10,933 nt of DNA from Candidatus Fibrimonadales bacterium. Its GTDB lineage: Bacteria; Fibrobacterota; Fibrobacteria; Fibrobacterales; Fibrobacteraceae. Where the stretch lies: contig WQSA01000053.1 of NCBI GenBank assembly GCA_009788135.1, forward strand, positions 808 to 11,740, read 5' to 3'. This document shows, in pieces, positions 5,873 to 10,933 of this stretch. The first letter of the stretch is position 1, and each line of letters starts with the position of its first letter. The notes beneath the pieces are model-generated. The model saw only the letters and a program-made list of their open reading frames with translations, was not told where the DNA came from and did no database searches. Made by a program: the position numbers and the translations under genes.

Positions 5873-7966
5873 ATGCCTCCTTCAATGCAATCAGCAAAAG
5901 AACTAATATCGAACAACCCGTTCACAAAGCACAAAGATGCTATTGTGATTTTTGGCGTTGTTTGCATAGTTCTCATAATGGTGATTCCAATTCCAACTGT
6001 TATGCTGGATGTTTTGCTCACATTTATGTTTGGCATAGCTCTGCTGGTTTTAATGACCAGCATGATGCTTGTGAATGTTCTGGATTTTTCCGTTTACCCG
6101 AACATGCTTCTGATAGTCACTCTTTTCAGGCTAGCGCTGAGCATTGCCTCCACAAGGCTTATTTTATCGCAGGCAGAAGCCGGGCAGGTTATAGCGGCAT
6201 TCGGAAATTATGTGACAGCGGGCAATATAGTGGTTGGAACTATAATATTCATAATTCTGGTGGTTGTGCAGTTTGTGGTTATAACAAAGGGCGCTACCCG
6301 CATAGCAGAAGTTGCCGCCAGATTTACATTGGATGCAATGCCCAACAAGCTTATGGCCGTGGATACGGACATGAACGCCGGGCACATAACTGAAGAAGAG
6401 GCTCGCACAAGGCGCGATGATATTCAAAGAGAAGCCGATTTTTACGGAGCTATGGACGGTGCGTCAAAATTTGTTAGAGGAGATGCCATTGCCGGCATAA
6501 TAATAATAGGCATAGACATTATAGGCGGAATTATTCTTGGCGTTGTTATGATGGACATGGTGATTTCGGAAGCTGTGGAAACATACACAAAGCTCACCAT
6601 TGGAGATGGCCTGGTTAGCCAAATTCCAGCATTGATGATATCAACTTCTTCTGGCATAATAGTTACGAGAGCGGCTTCAAAGAGCAATATGGGCGCAGAT
6701 ATGATTGCGCAATTTACGCAAAGCGCCAAAGCGCTTGGAATATCTGCATTCGTTATGTGTCTTTTGGGCATAGTGCCCGGAATGCCCACAATTCCTTTCA
6801 TGACAATAGGCGCTATCCTTGCATTTGTCTCTTACAGAATGGCATTCGGGGTTTCAAACAAACATGATAAGGAAGACGAAGCCAAAGCCAAGAAAGCCGC
6901 TGAAGAAGCCGCTGCTTTGCCAAAAGAAGAGAAAATCGAAGATTACCTGCTTGTTGACCAAATGGAACTAGAGATTGGCTATGGGTTGATTCCGCTGGTG
7001 GACGTGAATCAGGGCGGAGATTTGCTGGAAAGAATAACAATGCTGCGCAGGCAAATGGCTGGCGAGCTTGGGATGATAGTTCCGCCGATTCGCATAAGAG
7101 ACAACATTCAGCTTTCTCCGAACGAATATTCGATTAAAATAAAAGGGAACGATGTTGGCAGAGGAGAGTTGATGATGGGCTCTTACCTGGCCATGAATCC
7201 CGGCAATGTGAGCCAGAGAATACCAGGCATAAAAACCAAGGAACCGGCGTTCAATTTGGATGCGCTCTGGATAACCGAAAGCCAAAAAGAAGCAGCCGAG
7301 CTTGCAGGCTATACCGTGGTTGAGCTGCCTGCAGTACTAGCCACGCACTTGACGGAAATAATTCGCAGGCACGCTGCGGAAATTTTAATGCGTCAAGACG
7401 TGAAGACCTTGCTTGAAAATGTTAAAAAGAACAGCCCCGCTGTTGTAGAGGAACTGGGCCCAATGCTTTCCGTAGGCGAGATTCAGCTGGTGCTGAGCTC
7501 GCTGCTGCAAGAGAGAATTTCCATAAGAGATTTGGCCAGCATTCTGGAATTAATGGCAAATGCGGCAAAAATATCAAAAGATACGGTATTTATAAACGAG
7601 CAGGTGCGGCTCGGCTTGACAAGGCAAATCTGCAAACCCTACATAAACAACAACCAGATGTCGGTTATAGCCCTTGCCCCAGACTTGGAGCAAATGCTGG
7701 AAGCATCGCTTCAATCCACGAACAGAGGCCCAAGGCTGGTTATAAGACCGGACTTGGTTGGACGCATTTTGGAAAGAATGGAGAGCATTCAAACGAAAAT
7801 CCAAGCTATGGGAGAACAACCGATAATAGTCTGCTCGCCGAATATACGTTATCCTTTGAAAAAATTATTGGAAAGCAACTTTCCGAATTTAGTAATTTTG
7901 TCTTATAGTGAAATTGTGACGGGTGTCAACATAACTGTAGCGGAGACATTAGGAACTCATGACTAG
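5873..7966 (+). CDS. flhA: Flagellar biosynthesis protein FlhA (type III export gate)
   Basis: FlhA forms the nonameric ring of the flagellar type III export apparatus, coupling proton flow to substrate export and docking chaperone-substrate complexes. The 697-residue length is typical. Several membrane helices occupy about residues 22-140 and 205-322, a charged Lys/Glu/Ala-rich linker spans about 329-355, and the cytoplasmic domain follows. The FHIPEP signature is seen as RIAEVAARFTLDAMPNKLMAVDTDMNAG in residues 143-170, followed by the characteristic EADFYGAMDGASKFVRGDAIAG (187-208) and TIGDGLVSQIPAL (242-254). The usual PGKQM of the signature is PNKLM here, while the functionally important Asp pair in VDTD is kept. 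The gene begins one base after the lipoprotein stop with only a weak ribosome binding site, suggesting translational coupling. Its end overlaps flhF by 8 bp. I am sure of the family; a virulence-type homologue is unlikely given flhF and fliA next door. Confidence 0.96.
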   Translation: MPPSMQSAKELISNNPFTKHKDAIVIFGVVCIVLIMVIPIPTVMLDVLLTFMFGIALLVLMTSMMLVNVLDFSVYPNMLLIVTLFRLALSIASTRLILSQAEAGQVIAAFGNYVTAGNIVVGTIIFIILVVVQFVVITKGATRIAEVAARFTLDAMPNKLMAVDTDMNAGHITEEEARTRRDDIQREADFYGAMDGASKFVRGDAIAGIIIIGIDIIGGIILGVVMMDMVISEAVETYTKLTIGDGLVSQIPALMISTSSGIIVTRAASKSNMGADMIAQFTQSAKALGISAFVMCLLGIVPGMPTIPFMTIGAILAFVSYRMAFGVSNKHDKEDEAKAKKAAEEAAALPKEEKIEDYLLVDQMELEIGYGLIPLVDVNQGGDLLERITMLRRQMAGELGMIVPPIRIRDNIQLSPNEYSIKIKGNDVGRGELMMGSYLAMNPGNVSQRIPGIKTKEPAFNLDALWITESQKEAAELAGYTVVELPAVLATHLTEIIRRHAAEILMRQDVKTLLENVKKNSPAVVEELGPMLSVGEIQLVLSSLLQERISIRDLASILELMANAAKISKDTVFINEQVRLGLTRQICKPYINNNQMSVIALAPDLEQMLEASLQSTNRGPRLVIRPDLVGRILERMESIQTKIQAMGEQPIIVCSPNIRYPLKKLLESNFPNLVILSYSEIVTGVNITVAETLGTHD

Positions 7967-9173
7967 AACATACAGAGCAGGCTCTTTTACGGAAGCCTTC
8001 CAGCGAATAAAAGAGGAGCTTGGCCCCGATGCGGTGATATTGCAGCAGCGGGAACTTAAACATTCCAAAAATATGAACGAAAAAGTAGAAGTAGTCGTAA
8101 CTTTGGATGATATTTCAGAAGCGCCGCCACCGCACAAAGGCAAAGACACGGGAAAACTGCCAACCTACAACAGCAAGGGAATAAGGCCCGTTGAATGGCA
8201 GACCATTGGACCAAAACCCGTTGAGCCTAAAGTTGTTGTGCCTAAAATTGTTGAGCCAAAGCTCATCGAAAAAAACTCGGCAGACAAGCTGATAGAGAGC
8301 ATGGAAAGCGTTATTGAAGAGGTTAAGGGATTAAAAGAGGACTTTGCCGCAACCAGAAATGATTTTTTAGAAGGCGTAAGAGTTGTTCGCGAAAGGATTC
8401 CCAAGGAATTCAGCCCTGTTGCAGCCAAGCTTTCCAAAAGCGGATTGTCTGCTCAGATAGTTCAGGATTTGCTCGCTGAAGCAATGATCCTTTGCGCTGC
8501 AAATTCAAGAGACGATATTTCCATAAATGAGCAGATGAAAAAAGTTCTTGCGAACAGAATTTCAACAGCTTCGCGCCCAAGGCTCCGCAAAGGCAGGCCG
8601 CTTGTGCAGATGTTTATTGGCCCTGCGGGTTCCGGAAAATCCGGAATTATATCTAAGCTTGCAGGCAGAGCCATGGTAACAGGCAATCAGAGCGTTGCCA
8701 TAGTGACAACGGATTGCTGCCGCATGGGGGCTTTGGAGCAGATGGAAGCTTTTGCCTCGGCTGCAGACATAGAATTGGAAAGGGTTTATTCACCAGAAGA
8801 TGTTCCTGAAATTTTTGAAAAGCTAAGGGACAAGTCTTTGATTTTGGTTGATACCGCGGGTCGCAGCTTGGCTAACAAGGAACATGAAGAAGAGGTCAGC
8901 GCTTTTCACAATGCCATTCGCCCAGACGAAGTGCATTTGGTATTGCCGCTGAACATGCGCGACAGCGATTTGAAAAAAGCCAGCGAAATTTACATGGATT
9001 TAAAAGCGAATCGCATAATCTTCACAAGGCAAGACGAAGCTTCTGAGCAAGGAGCTTTGCTTTGGCTGCCCATAAAGTTTGGGATACCGCTTTCTTACAT
9101 AGGCAATGGCCAAAGCCCAGACAACATAGTGAGCGCGGAAAAGGAAATTATAGCGGAGTGGCTTTTGAAATGA
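7959..9173 (+). CDS. flhF: Flagellar SRP-family GTPase FlhF
   Basis: FlhF is an SRP-like GTPase at the inner membrane that sets flagellar position and number. The N-terminus RAGSFTEAFQRIKEELGPDAVIL (from residue 6) is the typical FlhF B domain. A Pro/Val/Glu/Lys linker and a helical N domain follow, then the G domain. G1 is GPAGSGKS (221-228). The DTYR-equivalent is DCCRMGALEQ (252-261). G3 is DTAGRS (298-303). The normal G4 TKLDE is TRQDE (356-360), and the closing GQxVPDD is GQSPDN (384-389). Length (404) is normal. The altered G4 could change guanine specificity, which is inference. The ATG lies inside the flhA stop region (8-bp overlap), indicating coupling. It is followed 15 nt later by a small membrane protein gene instead of flhG. 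Confidence 0.93.
   Translation: MTRTYRAGSFTEAFQRIKEELGPDAVILQQRELKHSKNMNEKVEVVVTLDDISEAPPPHKGKDTGKLPTYNSKGIRPVEWQTIGPKPVEPKVVVPKIVEPKLIEKNSADKLIESMESVIEEVKGLKEDFAATRNDFLEGVRVVRERIPKEFSPVAAKLSKSGLSAQIVQDLLAEAMILCAANSRDDISINEQMKKVLANRISTASRPRLRKGRPLVQMFIGPAGSGKSGIISKLAGRAMVTGNQSVAIVTTDCCRMGALEQMEAFASAADIELERVYSPEDVPEIFEKLRDKSLILVDTAGRSLANKEHEEEVSAFHNAIRPDEVHLVLPLNMRDSDLKKASEIYMDLKANRIIFTRQDEASEQGALLWLPIKFGIPLSYIGNGQSPDNIVSAEKEIIAEWLLK
8220..8264 (+). repeat. Three imperfect 15-bp tandem repeats in the FlhF linker
   Basis: Three adjacent units, GTTGAGCCTAAAGTT, GTTGTGCCTAAAATT and GTTGAGCCAAAGCTC, encode VEPKV, VVPKI and VEPKL. The linker between the FlhF B domain and GTPase domain is normally variable, so this looks like local repeat expansion giving a stiff Pro-rich spacer. 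Confidence 0.8.
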
Positions 9174-9174
9174 C

Positions 9175-9179
9175 GGAGG
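9175..9179 (+). promoter_or_regulatory. Ribosome binding site for the small membrane protein gene
   Basis: GGAGG lies directly after the flhF TGA stop, 9 nt before the ATG at 9189. It supports that short gene as real and translated. Confidence 0.7.
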
Positions 9180-9188
9180 TTTTTTAGA

Positions 9189-9521
9189 ATGGAACTTAGA
9201 CAGATTACAAATGCGATTACCAAAACCATTGTTATACTGGTATTTTGGGGCATGCTTTTGATGGATTTGCTTTTATCTCCTACCATATCGTTTAGCGAGA
9301 TAGCTTTTGCGCTTGTAAAAGCCGTTATAGTGAGCGGAGTTTTTTGGCTATTGTTCGTTATGCTAGTGGACACTTTTTTAAAAACTATTTTATTGGACGC
9401 AAAAGAAAAGAAAGCCGACAGAATAGAAGGCGGTTTATCTTACCATGTAACCGAGCCGAGCCCAGAAGAGATGGCCTGGCTAAAAGCTCAAGAAAGGGAG
9501 AAAGCAGAGAATGGATCTTGA
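9189..9521 (+). CDS. Small two-helix membrane protein in the flhG position
   Basis: A 110-residue protein that I do not recognise. Two hydrophobic helices (about residues 13-30 and 38-66) are joined by a short polar turn. A charged C-terminal tail of about 43 residues follows (rich in Lys, Glu and Asp) that is probably cytoplasmic. There is no P-loop or other enzymatic motif, so it is not the MinD-like ATPase FlhG, which commonly occupies this slot between flhF and fliA. It has a good ribosome binding site after the flhF stop, and its last 11 bp overlap the start of fliA. Gene order therefore ties it to flagellar biogenesis. A membrane partner for FlhF or an anti-sigma-like role for FliA are possible but unsupported by motifs. 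Confidence 0.75.
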   Translation: MELRQITNAITKTIVILVFWGMLLMDLLLSPTISFSEIAFALVKAVIVSGVFWLLFVMLVDTFLKTILLDAKEKKADRIEGGLSYHVTEPSPEEMAWLKAQEREKAENGS

Positions 9522-10266
9522 AGCCCTTTGGACTGATTATAAAGAACATGACAGCATAACGGCTCGCAACAAGCTGCTTGCCGAGTACACGCCATTGGTG
9601 CGCTACACGGCGCAGAGAATGGCCATAAACCTGCCTAAAAGCGTTCATCTTGGCGATTTGATTGGCGCCGGCGTGATGGGATTGATAAAAGCGGTTGAGT
9701 CTTTTGATTCCGGCAGGGAAGTAAAATTTGAAACGTATGCGACTCACAAGATTAGAGGGGCTATTTTAGACGACCTCAGGGAGCAGGATTGGGTTCCGCG
9801 TTCCATAAGGCAGAAAGCGAGGATGGTGAAAAATGCGTATGCCCAGCTTGAAAAAGAAATAGGCAGAACTCCTTACGACAGCGAGGTTGCGGAGCATTTG
9901 AATTTAAATCCTGCGGAATTTGAGGATCTTTTGAGCGAGGTTGCGCCTACGACCATAGTTTCGTTGAACGAGATAATTTCCGATAATTACGGAGAGTCAA
10001 CCGGAACAACTCTGATAGATACTTTGGAGGACAAGGAAGCGGAGAATCCTTTGGACAGGCTTGGCATGGAGGAGGCGAAAAGAATTTTGACAGGTGCTTT
10101 AATGGACTTGCCAGAGAATGAGCGTCATGTTATAGCGCTTTATCATTATGAGGAGATGACTTTGAAGGAGATTGGCATAGCCATGAATTTGACGGAAGGG
10201 AGGGTTTCGCAAATTCATTCCAAGGCTATGTTGAAGCTCAGAGCAAAATTGCAGTTGAAATTGTAA
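9511..10266 (+). CDS. fliA: Flagellar RNA polymerase sigma factor FliA/WhiG (sigma-28)
   Basis: FliA directs RNA polymerase to late flagellar promoters (filament, motor and chemotaxis genes). The 251-residue length fits the group. Region 2 is visible as HLGDLIGAGVMGLIKAVESFD (46-66) and FETYATHKIRGAILDDLREQ (73-92), followed by the family-typical DWVPRSIRQKAR. Region 3 covers about 105-155, and region 4 includes LPENERHVIALYHYEEMTLKEIG and the recognition helix LTEGRVSQIHSKAM (227-240). The ATG lies within the end of the preceding membrane-protein gene (11-bp overlap), with GGGAG at 9496-9500 about 10 nt upstream, so translation is probably coupled. I saw no obvious sigma-28 consensus promoter in the window. 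No classical FlgM anti-sigma is recognisable nearby, although the next gene is a candidate for a distant one. Confidence 0.95.
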   Translation: MDLEALWTDYKEHDSITARNKLLAEYTPLVRYTAQRMAINLPKSVHLGDLIGAGVMGLIKAVESFDSGREVKFETYATHKIRGAILDDLREQDWVPRSIRQKARMVKNAYAQLEKEIGRTPYDSEVAEHLNLNPAEFEDLLSEVAPTTIVSLNEIISDNYGESTGTTLIDTLEDKEAENPLDRLGMEEAKRILTGALMDLPENERHVIALYHYEEMTLKEIGIAMNLTEGRVSQIHSKAMLKLRAKLQLKL

Positions 10267-10269
10267 CCC

Positions 10270-10275
10270 GAGAGG
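10270..10275 (+). promoter_or_regulatory. Ribosome binding site for the small charged protein
   Basis: GAGAGG lies 6 nt before the ATG at 10282, just after the fliA TAA stop. It supports translation of this short gene. Confidence 0.65.
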
Positions 10276-10281
10276 TATATT

Positions 10282-10605
10282 ATGCTTCCTCCAGTACAGA
10301 ACCAGGACATGGTGAATCGTTCTGATGCTATGTCTCAGATGCGTTCCTTTGAGCAGGGCAAAGCTTTTGGCGACATTGCAAAGGCGATGGCAGAAATGCA
10401 GCGTTTGGAGGAGTTGAAAAACAATTCTGTCCAAAAAAACGACGAAACCGACGCTTTGAATCCTGATGGCGGCAGCGAGAAGGACAAGGATCAGCAGCAG
10501 GGCAAAAAGAAGCAAGGCGAGGAGGATGCGCAACCAGAGACGAACACGCCTGCCGGTCATCCGATTAAGCTGGATGGCGGCGATGTGTTGGATTTGATGG
10601 CGTGA
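10282..10605 (+). CDS. Small hydrophilic, mostly disordered protein downstream of fliA
   Basis: A 107-residue protein that I do not recognise. Residues about 10-50 (from NRSDAMSQMRSFEQGKAF onward) are predicted by eye to be helical and possibly a short coiled coil. Residues about 52-92 are low complexity and highly charged (Lys, Asp, Glu, Gln). The tail GHPIKLDGGDVLDLMA is more ordered and ends in a hydrophobic patch. There is no signal peptide or membrane helix. It starts 15 nt after the fliA stop with a good ribosome binding site and so belongs to the flagellar unit. Size and position would suit an anti-sigma or export-chaperone role, but no FlgM motif is seen. It ends one base before a convergent gene. 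Confidence 0.7.
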   Translation: MLPPVQNQDMVNRSDAMSQMRSFEQGKAFGDIAKAMAEMQRLEELKNNSVQKNDETDALNPDGGSEKDKDQQQGKKKQGEEDAQPETNTPAGHPIKLDGGDVLDLMA

Positions 10606-10606
10606 A

Positions 10607-10933
10607 TTAATCTCTTTTCACTTTTATATCCGGCAATTCCAGGAAGGGTTCGGAGTCTTTTGGTATTTCCAAGTCTATATCTTTTATATATGTGCTTGGG
10701 TCGAATGTGACTCGATATTTTTCGCCTGGAACGAGGTCGCCAATTTGCAAGATGCCATCTCTGCTGGTAAATGTTATGCGCTTATCTTTGTCCACAGTTT
10801 TGCCTTCGCTGTCTATTGGCGAGACACTGACATAGAAGTTGCTCAAGCCGCCTTTTTCATCGCTTAGGTGGACTTGCATGAGAATGCGCATTTCATTGCC
10901 CAGTCGCAAGGCGTAGCCCTGTTTGTAATGCCC
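10607..10933 (-). CDS. C-terminal end of a probable outer-membrane or secreted protein, usher-like (partial)
   Basis: The frame is open from the right edge (10933) to the TAA at 10607-10609, giving 108 visible residues; the start lies outside the window. The visible part begins GHYKQGYALRLGNEMRI and continues as a beta-rich domain with the segments FTSRDGILQIGDLVPGEKYRVTF and then a Pro/Asp-rich tail. The pattern of a Gly-Tyr strand, then a small sandwich with DG and PGEKY-type turns, recalls the C-terminal domain of fimbrial usher-like proteins and carboxypeptidase-regulatory-like domains. That call is from general pattern, not a confirmed family. The possible TTG start at 10907 is not needed because the frame stays open upstream. 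The gene converges on the flagellar block with a 1-bp gap and no terminator between them. Confidence 0.55.
   Translation of the reverse strand, partial: GHYKQGYALRLGNEMRILMQVHLSDEKGGLSNFYVSVSPIDSEGKTVDKDKRITFTSRDGILQIGDLVPGEKYRVTFDPSTYIKDIDLEIPKDSEPFLELPDIKVKRD

Noticed and set aside
5962..6393. 143-codon plus-strand open frame inside flhA
   Set aside because: It lies wholly inside flhA in another frame, is Cys/His/Ser rich with no domain pattern, and flhA is unmistakable over the same bases.
6496..6515. ATA-rich trinucleotide run in flhA as a simple-sequence repeat
   Set aside because: It encodes an Ile-rich membrane helix (GIIIIGIDIIGG); the run is short and explained by codon choice.
9978..9989. 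CCGATAA as part of a sigma-28 promoter
   Set aside because: It lies inside fliA in frame with conserved codons. No matching TAAA element at the right distance was seen, and no gene starts downstream.
10276..10281. TATATT directly before the ATG at 10282 as a -10 box
   Set aside because: It touches the start codon, which would put the start site inside the gene, and a normal Shine-Dalgarno already explains translation from an operon transcript.
10099..10560. 153-codon minus-strand open frame opposite fliA and the next gene
   Set aside because: It is antisense to sigma region 4 and the charged small gene. Its hydrophobic run mirrors the Lys/Glu/Gln codons on the other strand, and there is no supporting ribosome binding site.
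1..10933. Defence system, CRISPR, tRNA/rRNA or mobile element
   Set aside because: No direct-repeat array, transposase, integrase, tRNA-like clover or rRNA sequence was seen on either strand; the window is filled by envelope and flagellar genes.

Overview
The window is almost entirely coding and reads as a housekeeping and flagellar chromosome segment of a Gram-negative bacterium. Gram-negative character is suggested by a lipobox lipoprotein and by what looks like the C-terminus of an outer-membrane or usher-like protein. A flagellar export and regulation block (flhA-flhF-fliA) means the organism, or a recent ancestor, had flagella. The deep lineage cannot be fixed from sequence alone. A fused SecDF, divergent flagellar proteins and a recurring AATTTTCTATATT element immediately upstream of genes would fit the Fibrobacterota (for example a gut relative of Fibrobacter), but I hold that at low confidence.

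Layout. (1) Positions 1-1920, minus strand: the first 640 codons of a fused SecD-SecF protein translocase, running off the left edge in its SecF half. (2) Positions 1921-1984: a 64-bp A+T-rich divergent promoter region containing an inverted repeat. (3) Positions 1985-4185, plus strand: a membrane-anchored protein resembling an inactivated divergent polysaccharide deacetylase, coupled through a TTGA stop/start overlap to a phosphatidylglycerophosphate synthase-like enzyme with an unusual membrane extension of about 190 residues. (4) Positions 4204-5871: a lipoprotein with a beta-propeller-like C-terminal half, preceded by a strong promoter-like sequence placed so close that the mRNA may be leaderless. 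(5) Positions 5873-10605: flhA, flhF, a small two-helix membrane protein, the flagellar sigma factor fliA and a small charged protein, all with tiny gaps or overlaps. (6) Positions 10607-10933, minus strand: the C-terminal end of a probable secreted or outer-membrane protein, convergent with the flagellar block across a single base.

How it fits together. Genes from 4204 to 10605 look like one transcription unit. FlhA is the export gate of the flagellar type III apparatus, FlhF is the SRP-like GTPase that positions flagella, and FliA directs late flagellar genes. FlhG, the usual ATPase partner of FlhF that commonly sits between flhF and fliA, is absent here and its place is taken by an unrecognised 110-residue membrane protein. 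FlhA and FlhF both carry substitutions in motifs that are normally very conserved. I see no RNA gene, CRISPR array, insertion sequence, integrase or other mobile element, and no gene-free stretch longer than 64 bp. The best candidates for something new are the pseudo-deacetylase/extended PgsA pair, the lipoprotein tied to flhA, and the FlhG replacement.
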